From: JBGPLH01 sp041486365 [NCBI: Thermodesulfobacteriota bacterium]
Lineage (GTDB): Bacteria; JAUYMQ01
DNA: 9,005 nt
Reading direction: 5' to 3'
Assembly: GCA_041486365.1 (NCBI GenBank)
Contig: JBGPLH010000113.1
Location: 1-9,005, forward strand
Under the pieces are notes generated by a model. That model was not told the origin of the DNA, did not search any database, and worked only from the letters and a program-made list of their open reading frames with translations. The translations under genes were made by a program, and so were the position numbers. Within the stretch, counting starts at the first letter, position 1. The number at the start of each line of letters is the position of its first letter. Positions 1 through 7,052 of the stretch are shown in pieces.

Positions 1-364
1 ACACCCGGCGGTCGCCCGGCGAGACGAAGCGCATCGACGCGCCGTCGGTGGCAAGGATCGAGAAGACGCGCCCGAAGGGTCCCACGGTGTCCAGCCGTAT
101 CGACGCGGGGCGGCTCACCGAGATCGCCTCCGAGAATCCCACCTTGCGCTTGGGCCCCGTGACCCGAACCTTCGCATAGGCCCGCAGCGTCGAGATCCGC
201 AGGTCCCGAGCGGCCTCGCGCCGGCCGATATCGCCGGGGGCGACGTCCCTGTAGATGGGGGGGACGACGGGCGGGCCCCCGCGGATCCGGCAGCCCGGAA
301 GGAGCGCCGGCGAGAGGGCAAGCCAGAGGGCGAGCGCGGCCGCGGGCGGCCGGATGCGCGTCAG
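1..364 (-). CDS. LolB/DUF4292-like outer-membrane lipoprotein, N-terminal part (runs off left edge)
   Basis: Partial gene; 121 residues are visible. The first 25 residues form a lipoprotein signal peptide: basic MTRIR, a hydrophobic stretch rich in Ala and Leu, and a lipobox LPGC with Cys25. Position +2 is Arg, not Asp, which under the Lol rule suggests the outer membrane. The mature part has the pattern of LolB-like/DUF4292 proteins: LRAYAKVRV, then SRPASIRLDTVGPFGRVFS, then LATDG and GDRRV. LolB receives lipoproteins from LolA and inserts them into the outer membrane; whether this protein does so is inferred. I place the start at CTG (364-362). The frame contains no ATG, GTG or TTG for at least 30 codons upstream, and CTG puts the basic n-region exactly where it should be. 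There is no clear Shine-Dalgarno sequence, so translation is probably coupled to the TPR gene, whose stop lies 16 bases upstream. Family assignment is moderate; the coding call is good. Confidence 0.72.
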   Translation of the reverse strand, partial: MTRIRPPAAALALWLALSPALLPGCRIRGGPPVVPPIYRDVAPGDIGRREAARDLRISTLRAYAKVRVTGPKRKVGFSEAISVSRPASIRLDTVGPFGRVFSILATDGASMRFVSPGDRRV

Positions 365-380
365 GCGGGTTGCTGCGGGC

Positions 381-2168
381 TCAGGGGTTCTGCGTCTGCT
401 GCTGCCGCTTGAGCTGATCGATCTTCTCCCGGAGTTTGGCTGCGTTCTCCGCCTTCGGGTCCTTGCGCAGGGCGGTCTCGTAGGTCCGGAGCGCCTTATC
501 GCGGTTGTTCGCCTTCAGGTACGCGTCTCCGAGGTGCTCCAGCACCACCGGGTCTTCGTCGGCCATCCGCGCCGCGGCCTCCAGCTCCCGCACGGCCCCC
601 TGGTAATCGCCCTTCTGGTAGAGCACCCATCCGAGGCTGTCGCGGATGAAGCCGTCCCGGGGCTTGAGCGCGACGGCCCGGCGGATCAGGGCCTCCGCCT
701 CATCCAGCCGCACGCCCCGCTCCGCCCAGCTATAGCCGACGTAGTTCAGCGCGGCCGCGTTCTTCGGGTTCAGCTCCGCGACCTTCTTCATCTGCTCGAC
801 CGCCTGGTCCTGCATCTTCGCCTGGTCGTAGATGATCGCGAGGGTGTAGAGGGCGCGTTCGCTCTTCGGGTCCCTCGCGATCACCTCCTGCACGGCGCGG
901 ATGGCGTCGGGCGTGCGCTTGTCCTTCGCGTACAGCCCCGCAAGCGCGAGCCGGAGATCCGTGGCGGTGGGATCGCTCTTCGTGGCCGTCTCCAGCACGA
1001 CGATCGCCTTGCGGATGTCCCCGCCGCGCTCGTAGAGGTAACCGAGGTGGGTCTGGCTGTCGGTGTAGAACTGCGAATCGGTGGGGATCCGGCGGAACTC
1101 GGCGAGCGCCCGGTCGTATTGCTTCGACTCGATCAGCGTGACGGCGAGGTAGTAGCGCACCTGGTGAACGTCGGGGCGCGCGCTGAGGATCCGCTCGAAG
1201 CGCGCGATCGCCCCGGGATAGTTCTTCCGCTCGTACTGGAGCAGGCCGAGGCGGGCGACGTTGTCGAGGTCCTCGGGGTCGATCTTCTCCAGGCGCGTCA
1301 GCGTGCGGGTCGCGCCGGCCGTGTCCTTCACCTTGATCTGCACGCGGCCGATCCGGCCGAGCACCTGCGGATTGTCCGGATCGAGGGCGAGCGCGCGGCG
1401 GTAGACTCGCAGCGCGTCCTTGTCCCGGCCCTTCCCCTCGTACACGCCGCCCAGCTCGACGAGCGTTCCGACCCGGTCCCCGCCTGTGCGCCCCACCCGC
1501 TCGTAATCCCGCTCGGCGGCCTTCCAGTTCCCCTGCTCCGCATGGATGCGTCCGAGGAAGGAGCGAACCTTGGCATTGTCCGGATTGCGCGCGAGAAATC
1601 GCTGGAGGGTCGCGGCGCCTTGATCCTTCCTCCCCTGCTCGACCTGGACCGATGCGAGCAGCACCACGACGTCCTCGTTCTCAGGGTCCTTGGCGAGCAC
1701 CAGCCGGTAGTCACGCTCGGCATCGGGGTAGCGCTTCTGGGCATATGCGATCCCGGCGAGGAGCGTCCGAGCCTTCAGGTTGTCCGGCTCGAGCTCGGCC
1801 GCCTTGCGCACGTGCTCGATGGCGTCGTCGAGCGATCCGTGGGCGATTTGGAGGCTGCCGAGATCGAGGCGCAGCTCGGCGGAGCGCGGGTCGTACAGGA
1901 CGGCGAACTTGTACTCGCGGATCGCCCCGCCGACATCGCCCTCGGCCAGCGCCTGCTGGGCAAGGCTGAAGTGGAAGCCCGCCATCGCCTCCCGGTCGCG
2001 CAGGACGATCACCTTCCGCTTCGGCTGTTCCTTCCCCCCGCCGAAGGGAAGGTGGTCCAGCCCGTGCGCGCAACCGGCGAGCGACAGCGCGGTCGCGACC
2101 AGGAGAGCGAGCCCACGGCTCCCCCGCACCCCGTCACCCGCCTTCCAGGGGCCCTTCTCCGACCGCAT
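381..2168 (-). CDS. TPR-repeat outer-membrane-type lipoprotein (LbcA-like)
   Basis: 595 residues. The ATG at 2168 was chosen over an open frame reaching 2285 because an AAGGAG ribosome-binding site lies 9 bases upstream and the protein then begins with a lipoprotein signal peptide: basic n-region, hydrophobic ALLVATALSL, lipobox LAGC, Cys33, with Ala at +2 (outer-membrane type). After a short Lys/Arg-rich linker, roughly 15 tetratricopeptide repeats fill residues of about 65 to 575, each ending in a D-P- or E-P-type turn. The C-terminus is a charged tail rich in Gln. The late repeats (NYVGYSWAERGVRLDEAEAL, then DSLGWVLYQKGDYQGAV) match a conserved pattern in proteobacterial TPR lipoproteins such as Pseudomonas LbcA (PA4667), a scaffold for the periplasmic protease CtpA encoded beside lolB. 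Here too a LolB-like gene follows directly. A scaffold role at the inner face of the outer membrane is inferred; TPR proteins bind many partners. Confidence 0.88.
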   Translation of the reverse strand: MRSEKGPWKAGDGVRGSRGLALLVATALSLAGCAHGLDHLPFGGGKEQPKRKVIVLRDREAMAGFHFSLAQQALAEGDVGGAIREYKFAVLYDPRSAELRLDLGSLQIAHGSLDDAIEHVRKAAELEPDNLKARTLLAGIAYAQKRYPDAERDYRLVLAKDPENEDVVVLLASVQVEQGRKDQGAATLQRFLARNPDNAKVRSFLGRIHAEQGNWKAAERDYERVGRTGGDRVGTLVELGGVYEGKGRDKDALRVYRRALALDPDNPQVLGRIGRVQIKVKDTAGATRTLTRLEKIDPEDLDNVARLGLLQYERKNYPGAIARFERILSARPDVHQVRYYLAVTLIESKQYDRALAEFRRIPTDSQFYTDSQTHLGYLYERGGDIRKAIVVLETATKSDPTATDLRLALAGLYAKDKRTPDAIRAVQEVIARDPKSERALYTLAIIYDQAKMQDQAVEQMKKVAELNPKNAAALNYVGYSWAERGVRLDEAEALIRRAVALKPRDGFIRDSLGWVLYQKGDYQGAVRELEAAARMADEDPVVLEHLGDAYLKANNRDKALRTYETALRKDPKAENAAKLREKIDQLKRQQQTQNP

Positions 2169-2177
2169 CCGGTGTCG

Positions 2178-2183
2178 CTCCTT
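2178..2183 (-). promoter_or_regulatory. Ribosome-binding site of the TPR lipoprotein gene
   Basis: AAGGAG on the minus strand, 9 bases before the ATG at 2168. It decides the start: the longer open frame would add 39 residues rich in Gly, Arg and Pro before the signal peptide. A pair of CCGCGG palindromes (2206-2211 and 2186-2191) lies immediately upstream and could form a 6-bp stem with a 14-base loop next to this site, though such stems are expected by chance at this GC content. Confidence 0.7.
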
Positions 2184-2294
2184 CCCCGCGGCGCCGCTTC
2201 CCGGCCCGCGGACCCCTCTTGTCTCAGGCATACCCCGTTTCGTCAAGAACGACACCCCTCCATCCTGTTGGCCGCTTCGCTCCACCGGCCCTGA

Positions 2295-2309
2295 GGTCCC
2301 GCCGGGACC
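2295..2309 (-). terminator. Hairpin directly after the oxidoreductase stop codon, without a T-tract
   Basis: GGTCCC-GGC-GGGACC is a perfect 6-bp GC-rich stem with a 3-base loop, extendable by one G-U pair. It begins the base after the TAG stop at 2310-2312. No run of T follows on the minus strand (TCAGGGCC comes next), so it is not a standard intrinsic terminator. It could stabilise a 3' end or contribute to attenuation, or be a chance product of high GC. Confidence 0.35.
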
Positions 2310-3299
2310 CTACGCGCACGTGCGCTCGATGGGCACGGACCGCCCCGTGGCGGCGGAGCGGTAGCAGGCGTCGGCGATCTCCACGGCACGCATCCCGTCG
2401 GTGACCGTGATCGGGGGCGGCCCGCCGCGGCGGATCGCTTCCACGAAGGCCCGCAGCGTCTCCCGCACCGTCGGCACCGGCGCGGGCGGGCAAAGATCCG
2501 TCCGCTCGGATCCGTGGATCCGGAAGGCGAAGCCGCACACGTGGTCCCCGACCAGCTGGCCCCCCTCTCCCACCAGCTCGATCCTTCCCGACCGGCTCCG
2601 CGTCGCCTTGGAGCTGTCTACCAGGGCAACCGTGCGGCCCGAGGACAGCCGCATCACCGCGCCGAAGCTATCCTCGAGACCCGGGTTGATCACCCGGCGC
2701 GTTTCGCAGGAGACCCGATCCACCTCCTCCCCCGTGAGATGGCGCAGGAGATCGAAGAGGTGAATGCCGGTGTGCAGGATGTTCCCGCCCCCCGCGACGG
2801 CCGGGTCGGCCTGCCAGGTGAGACGGCTGGGCTCCATTCGCTGCGAGAGGCTCACCGCGTGCAGCGGCGCGATGGACGGCACGTGGGCCGCGAGCGTGCG
2901 CACGACCGAGTTGAAGCGGAGCGTCTGGGCCACCATGACCGTGACGCCGCGTCCTTCGACCGCCCGGGCGATGCGCGTCGCCGCCGCCCCGTCCACCGCC
3001 AGCGGCTTCTCGATCAGGACGTGCTTCCCCTGCGCCGCGGCCCGCTCGATGATGGCGGGATTCAGGTCCGGAGTCGTCACGACGGCCACCGCGTCCACGC
3101 CGGGATCCGCCGAGAGAGCGGCGGCGTCTCCGTGGTAGCGAAGACCCCGCTCAGCCGCCCAGGCCTCTCCCGCCTTCCGGTCCCGCCGGCAGACGGCCAC
3201 GAGGCGCGCCCCGGGGACATCTTCCAGCAGGTGGCCCGCGTACCGCCTGCCGTGAACCCCCAGGCCGATGAGCCCGAAGTTTATATGGGGGTCAGGCAT
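2310..3299 (-). CDS. Gfo/Idh/MocA-family NAD(P)-dependent oxidoreductase
   Basis: 329 residues, a normal family length. The N-terminal Rossmann fold shows the dinucleotide motif GLGVHG (12-17), and the hallmark EKP motif is at residues 97-99 (HVLIEKPLA). The C-terminal substrate domain contains GGGNILHTGIHLFDLLRHL, where His180 and Asp183 correspond to the usual catalytic HxxD pair. The family acts on sugars, inositols and related cyclic or sugar-nucleotide substrates using NAD(P); the substrate cannot be read from sequence. The ATG at 3299 is only 3 bases after the tlyA stop, so it is probably co-transcribed and translated by re-initiation. There is no strong Shine-Dalgarno sequence. A cytoplasmic enzyme is expected, since there is no signal peptide. 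Its place after an isoprenoid/rRNA-methylation gene set has no obvious functional logic; many genomes have nadK or recN here instead. Confidence 0.9.
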   Translation of the reverse strand: MPDPHINFGLIGLGVHGRRYAGHLLEDVPGARLVAVCRRDRKAGEAWAAERGLRYHGDAAALSADPGVDAVAVVTTPDLNPAIIERAAAQGKHVLIEKPLAVDGAAATRIARAVEGRGVTVMVAQTLRFNSVVRTLAAHVPSIAPLHAVSLSQRMEPSRLTWQADPAVAGGGNILHTGIHLFDLLRHLTGEEVDRVSCETRRVINPGLEDSFGAVMRLSSGRTVALVDSSKATRSRSGRIELVGEGGQLVGDHVCGFAFRIHGSERTDLCPPAPVPTVRETLRAFVEAIRRGGPPPITVTDGMRAVEIADACYRSAATGRSVPIERTCA

Positions 3300-3302
3300 G
3301 AC

Positions 3303-4157
3303 TTATTGACTTTCCGGGCCGCCCGCCCGAGCGCGGGACGAGCCCCTTCGAGGCGATTTTTCGCCTTCGCCCGGCGCCTCGAGCAACACGAAGAACTCCC
3401 GGTTCCCCGCTTCCCCGGGCAGCGACGAGGGAACGGTCCCGAGATGCGCGAAACCCGCGTGGCGCGCCGCCTCCAGCACGCGATCGACGGCTTCCTGGTG
3501 AAGCCGCGGATCGCGCACGACGCCCCCCTTCCCGACGCGTCCCCTGCCCACCTCGAACTGCGGCTTCACGAGGGCCAGCACCTGGGCCCGCGGTGAGAGC
3601 AGTGGGGGCAGCCGGGGAAGGATCGTGCGGAGCGAGATGAAGGAGAGATCCAGGGTCGCGAGCGCGGGCTTCTCGGGGAGCGCCTCCGGCTCGAGCAGGC
3701 GGAGGTTCGTCCGATCCATCACCACCACGCGGCTATCGGTGCGCAGCTTCCATGCCAGCTGTCCCCGCCCGACGTCCACGGCGTACACGCGCCGGACGCC
3801 GCGCTGGAGCAGGCAGTCGGTGAAGCCCCCCGTGGAAGCGCCGGCGTCGAGCGCAACGGCCCCGCTCACGTCGAGCGCGAGCGCGTCGAGCGCGCCCGCA
3901 AGCTTCACACCGCCGCGGCCCGCGAAGGGGAGCCCCCCCTCCACCTCGATGGCCGCGTCCATCGGCACCCGGGTCCCCGCCTTGTCGATCCGTTTCCCTT
4001 CGACGAAAACCTTGCCGGCCAGGATGAGCGCCTGGGCCCGCTCGCGCGTCTCAATAATATCGCGCGCCACGAGCAGCCGATCGATCCGCTCCTTTGGCCC
4101 GACGGCCGGCCCGGCGGAAGCCCGGCCCTGGTCTGGAGCGGGATCGCGATCAGCCAT
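3303..4157 (-). CDS. tlyA: TlyA-family 16S/23S rRNA 2'-O-methyltransferase
   Basis: 284 residues. An N-terminal S4-like RNA-binding domain spans about residues 23-75 (ERIDRLLVARDIIETRERAQ). An FtsJ/RrmJ-type methyltransferase domain follows, with the SAM-binding motif DAGASTGGFTD (104-114) and the downstream VYAVDVGRGQLAWKLR. The K-D-K-E catalytic tetrad is intact: Lys85 (GGVKL), Asp170 (TLDLSFISL), Lys198 (LVKPQFEVG) and Glu254 (GNREFF). TlyA methylates cytidine 2'-OH groups in 23S rRNA (C1920) and, in the longer type, 16S rRNA (C1409); loss gives capreomycin resistance in mycobacteria. The name haemolysin A is historical. The N-terminal tail of about 20 residues and an Arg/Gly-rich C-terminal tail (about 266-284) are extra. 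The ATG overlaps the dxs stop by 8 bases, indicating translational coupling. Which rRNA sites are modified is not determinable here. Confidence 0.94.
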   Translation of the reverse strand: MADRDPAPDQGRASAGPAVGPKERIDRLLVARDIIETRERAQALILAGKVFVEGKRIDKAGTRVPMDAAIEVEGGLPFAGRGGVKLAGALDALALDVSGAVALDAGASTGGFTDCLLQRGVRRVYAVDVGRGQLAWKLRTDSRVVVMDRTNLRLLEPEALPEKPALATLDLSFISLRTILPRLPPLLSPRAQVLALVKPQFEVGRGRVGKGGVVRDPRLHQEAVDRVLEAARHAGFAHLGTVPSSLPGEAGNREFFVLLEAPGEGEKSPRRGSSRARAGGPESQ

Positions 4158-6066
4158 CCTGGGAACAGCCCGGGCGTCCGCCGGGACCCATCATGTCGCG
4201 GACGACCTGGGCGATCTGCGCGGGCCGGAGGCCGAACTGCTCGTGGTACTGCTCGACGGTCCCGTGATCGATGAACTCGTCGCCGATGCCGAGCACCCGC
4301 ACCCGCACGCCGTCCAGACCTAGGTCGGCGATCGCCTCGAGCACCGCACTCCCGAAGCCCCCGGTGCGGGCGTGCTCCTTGAGCGTCACGATGCGCCCCG
4401 TGCGCCGAGCCAGCCCTCCGATGAGGGCCCTGTCCAGCGGCTTGGCGAAGCGGGCATTCACCACCGCGACGTCGATCCCCTCCGCCTCCAGGATCTCCGC
4501 AGCCTCGAGCGCCGGCTTCACCATGACTCCGAAGGCCAGGAGCGCCGCGTCCGCCCCGTCGCGAAGGCACTCGGCCTTGCCGATCTCGATCTCCTTCAGA
4601 TCCTCGTCGAGCGGGACTCCGAGCCCGCTCCCGCGCGGGTAGCGCACCGCGGCCGGATGGCCGCACTCGACGGCGGTCTTCAGCATGTGTTGCAGCTCGT
4701 TCTCGTCCTTCGGCGCCATCACGATCGTGTTGGGGATCGTGCGGAAGTAGGCGATGTCGAACATCCCCTGGTGGGTGGCGCCGTCGGCGCCCACGAGCCC
4801 GCCGCGATCCATCGCGAAGGTCACCGGCAGGTCCTGCACGCACACGTCGTGGATCACCTGATCGTAGGCGCGCTGCAGGAACGTGGAGTAGATGGCCGCC
4901 ACCGGGCGCCAGCCCTCGGTGGCCAGCCCCGCGGCGAAGGTGATCGCGTGCTGCTCGGCGATCCCAACGTCGTAGTACCGGTCGGGGAACTCCCGGGCGA
5001 ACTTGTCGAGCCCCGTCCCCGCCGGCATGGCGGCGGTGATCCCGATCACGCGGGGGTTCGAGCGCGCCAGCTTGATCATCGCCCGGGAGAAGATCTCCGT
5101 GTAGGACGGCACGGCGGACTTGCGGGCCGTGCTCTTGCCCGTGGCGACGTCGAATGTGGAGACGCCGTGGAAGCCCACCGGGTCCTTCTCCGCCGGCGCG
5201 TAACCCTTCCCCTTCTGCGTGAGGACGTGCACGAGAATCGGGCCGCTCATCCGCCGGACGTTCTCGAAGGTCTCCACCAGCGGCGCCACGTCGTGGCCGG
5301 GGATCGGCCCGACGTATTTGAAGCCGAGCGCCTCGAAGACCACGCCGGGCGAGAAGAAGGTCTTCACCGACTCCTCCCAGCGCTTCGCCCAGTGGACGAG
5401 ATCCTCGCCGATCCCGGGGACCGAGCGCAGGAAGACCTTCACCTCGTCCTTGATCTTGCGGAAGAGCGGAGCGGTGAGCTTGCGGCTCATGAAGGAGTTG
5501 AGGGCCCCGACGTTCTCCGAGATGCTCATCTCGTTGTCGTTGAGCACGACGATGAGGTTGTCGCCCCGGATCCCGGCCTGGTTGAGCCCTTCCCAGGCAA
5601 TCCCCGCCGTGAGGGCCGCGTCGCCGAGGATCGCGACGACCTTCTCGTCCCCGCCGCGCAGCCGGATCCCCTCCGCGATGCCCAGCGCCGCGGAGATCGA
5701 CGTCCCCGCGTGTCCCGCGCCGAACACATCGTAGGGGCTCTCCGCGCGGCGGAGGAAGCCGGAGATCCCGCCGGGCTGGCGGATCGTGCGCAGCTGCTCC
5801 CGGCGCCCGGTGAAGAGCTTGTGGGCGTAGGCCTGGTGGCCCGTGTCCCACACGATGCGGTCGCGGGGGGCGTCGAAGACGCGATGGATGGCGATGGTGA
5901 GCTCGACGGCGCCCAGGCTGGATGCGAGGTGGCCACCCGTCCGCGAGACGCACTCGAGCAGCCGATCGCGCACCTCCTGGGCGAGGGCGGGCAGCTCCTC
6001 CAGGGGGATGTCGCGAAGGTCCTGGGGCCGATCGATCCGGTCGAGCCGGCGCGTGGTTCCGGGCAT
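4150..6066 (-). CDS. dxs: 1-deoxy-D-xylulose-5-phosphate synthase
   Basis: 638 residues, typical for DXS. The enzyme condenses pyruvate and glyceraldehyde 3-phosphate with thiamine diphosphate, the first step of the non-mevalonate isoprenoid pathway. Recognisable sites: GGHLASSLG with His46, DTGHQAYAHK with His77, the thiamine-diphosphate motif at 149-151 followed by LNDNEMSIS (175-183), PAEKDPVGFHGV with His300, DVGIAEQH with Glu371, Arg399 in STFLQRAYDQV, RGGLVGADGATHQG with Asp428 and His432, and RYPRGSG with Arg478. The usual GDG of the thiamine motif reads GDA (GDAALTAG), a variant I believe occurs in other DXS proteins. The ATG at 6066 directly abuts the ispA TAG stop, with AGGGA about 8 bases upstream inside ispA. 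The pairing with ispA is a frequent arrangement. Confidence 0.97.
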   Translation of the reverse strand: MPGTTRRLDRIDRPQDLRDIPLEELPALAQEVRDRLLECVSRTGGHLASSLGAVELTIAIHRVFDAPRDRIVWDTGHQAYAHKLFTGRREQLRTIRQPGGISGFLRRAESPYDVFGAGHAGTSISAALGIAEGIRLRGGDEKVVAILGDAALTAGIAWEGLNQAGIRGDNLIVVLNDNEMSISENVGALNSFMSRKLTAPLFRKIKDEVKVFLRSVPGIGEDLVHWAKRWEESVKTFFSPGVVFEALGFKYVGPIPGHDVAPLVETFENVRRMSGPILVHVLTQKGKGYAPAEKDPVGFHGVSTFDVATGKSTARKSAVPSYTEIFSRAMIKLARSNPRVIGITAAMPAGTGLDKFAREFPDRYYDVGIAEQHAITFAAGLATEGWRPVAAIYSTFLQRAYDQVIHDVCVQDLPVTFAMDRGGLVGADGATHQGMFDIAYFRTIPNTIVMAPKDENELQHMLKTAVECGHPAAVRYPRGSGLGVPLDEDLKEIEIGKAECLRDGADAALLAFGVMVKPALEAAEILEAEGIDVAVVNARFAKPLDRALIGGLARRTGRIVTLKEHARTGGFGSAVLEAIADLGLDGVRVRVLGIGDEFIDHGTVEQYHEQFGLRPAQIAQVVRDMMGPGGRPGCSQDG

Positions 6067-6996
6067 CTAGCGATCCCTGTCTCGAAGATAGATGGCGAGG
6101 GCGCGCAGCGGGTCGGCGGCGGTCCCGAAGGCCGAGAGGCTTTCCAGGGCGATCCCGGTGAGCTCGGCGGCGCGGCGGCGCGACTCGGACACCCCGAGGA
6201 GCGCCGGGAAGGTGGCCTTGCCGTGGATCTGGTCGGCGCCCCCGGCCTTGCCGATCGACTCGCGCGCGCCTTCGACGTCGAGGATATCGTCGGTGATCTG
6301 GAAGACGAGCCCGACACACTCGCCGTAGCGGGCCAGCGCCTTGATCTGGGCCGCGTCGGCGCCGCACAGCCGCGCGCCGCCCGTCACGCTCGTCACGATG
6401 AGGTTCCCCGTCTTGTTCACGTGGATGTACTCGAGGAGCGGAAGCCCCACCGGCTTCCCCTCGCTCTCGATGTCCACCACCTGTCCGCCCACCAGGCAGG
6501 TCGACCCCGCCCTGTGTGCCACCTGGCTGCCCACGTCGAGCAGCAGGGCCGGATCCACGCCCTCGAAGCGGCCGCGATCCGAGAGCAACTCGAAGGCCTT
6601 CGTGAGCAGGGCGTCCCCCGCGAGGATCGCGATCGCTTCCCCGAAGACCTTGTGGCTGGAAAGCCGCCCGCGCCGGTAATCGTCGTCGTCCAGCGCCGGA
6701 AGGTCGTCGTGGATCAGCGAGTACGTGTGGATCAGCTCGAGGGCGGCCGCCAGCGGGAGCACCCGCTCCTCCGCGCCGCCCACCGCCTGCGCCCCCGCGA
6801 TGACGAGGATCGGCCGGATCCGCTTCCCGCCGGCGAACACGCTGTACCGCATGGCCCGGTGGAGCGTTTCCGGCATCCGCGTTTCCTCGGGGAGGTACTC
6901 GTCGAGGAACGCGTCGATGCGCGCTCCCCGCTCCTCGAGGTACGCCTTCAGCTCGGCTCGCCCGAAGCCCTGGGGCCATGCGTCGCGGGGGGGCAC
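6067..6996 (-). CDS. ispA: Polyprenyl (farnesyl/geranylgeranyl) diphosphate synthase, IspA type
   Basis: 309 residues. It catalyses head-to-tail condensation of isopentenyl diphosphate with allylic diphosphates to make C15 (or C20) diphosphate for quinones, undecaprenyl carriers and other lipids. Seen: GGKRIRP (56-62), the first Asp-rich motif DDLPALD (97-103) with the two-residue insertion typical of bacterial FPP synthases, the following RRGR, GGQVVDIES (170-178), the HVNKTG lysine (195), the second Asp-rich motif DDILD (236-240), and the KATFP lysine (260). The first motif continues as DDDD rather than the usual D-N-D-D. The start is GTG at 6996; AGGAGG at 7008-7013, spaced 11 bases, supports it, and no closer start exists. 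It sits 56 bases after xseB and abuts dxs. Product length (C15 or C20) cannot be fixed from sequence alone. Confidence 0.94.
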   Translation of the reverse strand: MPPRDAWPQGFGRAELKAYLEERGARIDAFLDEYLPEETRMPETLHRAMRYSVFAGGKRIRPILVIAGAQAVGGAEERVLPLAAALELIHTYSLIHDDLPALDDDDYRRGRLSSHKVFGEAIAILAGDALLTKAFELLSDRGRFEGVDPALLLDVGSQVAHRAGSTCLVGGQVVDIESEGKPVGLPLLEYIHVNKTGNLIVTSVTGGARLCGADAAQIKALARYGECVGLVFQITDDILDVEGARESIGKAGGADQIHGKATFPALLGVSESRRRAAELTGIALESLSAFGTAADPLRALAIYLRDRDR

Positions 6997-7007
6997 GGTC
7001 GCGCTCG

Positions 7008-7013
7008 CCTCCT
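7008..7013 (-). promoter_or_regulatory. Ribosome-binding site of ispA
   Basis: AGGAGG on the minus strand, a perfect core Shine-Dalgarno sequence, 11 bases before the GTG at 6996. The spacing is slightly long, but this is the only well-placed initiation codon and it supports GTG as the start. The rest of the 56-base xseB-ispA gap (6997-7052) shows no promoter or terminator that I can support. Confidence 0.65.
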
Positions 7014-7052
7014 GATCACCCTAGTCGGCCCTCCCTGCGGGCGGGACCTCCG

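Larger units (their letters stand above)
2169..2309 (-). promoter_or_regulatory. Intergenic gap with a possible weak promoter for the TPR-LolB-like pair
   Basis: The largest gap in the window (141 bases). On the minus strand it holds TTGACG (2246-2241), five of six bases of a sigma70 -35 box. At 17-bp spacing the -10 position reads GACAAG (2223-2218), only three of six. That would start transcription near 2210, leaving a leader of about 40 bases with the ribosome-binding site. The -35 is good and the -10 poor, so this is a candidate only. The left two genes probably form their own unit, as their closest upstream neighbour ends with a hairpin. Confidence 0.3.

Noticed and set aside
115-321. 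A 68-codon minus-strand frame over the left-end lipoprotein
   Set aside because: It is Arg/Ser-rich with no domain. The neighbouring frame encodes a lipobox and a LolB-like pattern through the same bases.
255-2294. A 679-codon open frame on the plus strand, antisense to the TPR gene
   Set aside because: It is rich in Arg, Val, Leu and His with no recognisable domain and mirrors the TPR gene's codon bias. The minus-strand gene has a ribosome-binding site, signal peptide and TPR motifs.
3303-4157. Calling tlyA a haemolysin or toxin
   Set aside because: The S4 plus FtsJ-type architecture and complete K-D-K-E tetrad identify an rRNA methyltransferase; the haemolysin label is historical.
3905-6979. 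A 1024-codon minus-strand frame running through tlyA, dxs and ispA in another register
   Set aside because: It is low-complexity, Arg/Gly/Pro/Ala-rich, and crosses the boundaries of three real genes whose own frames contain intact catalytic motifs.
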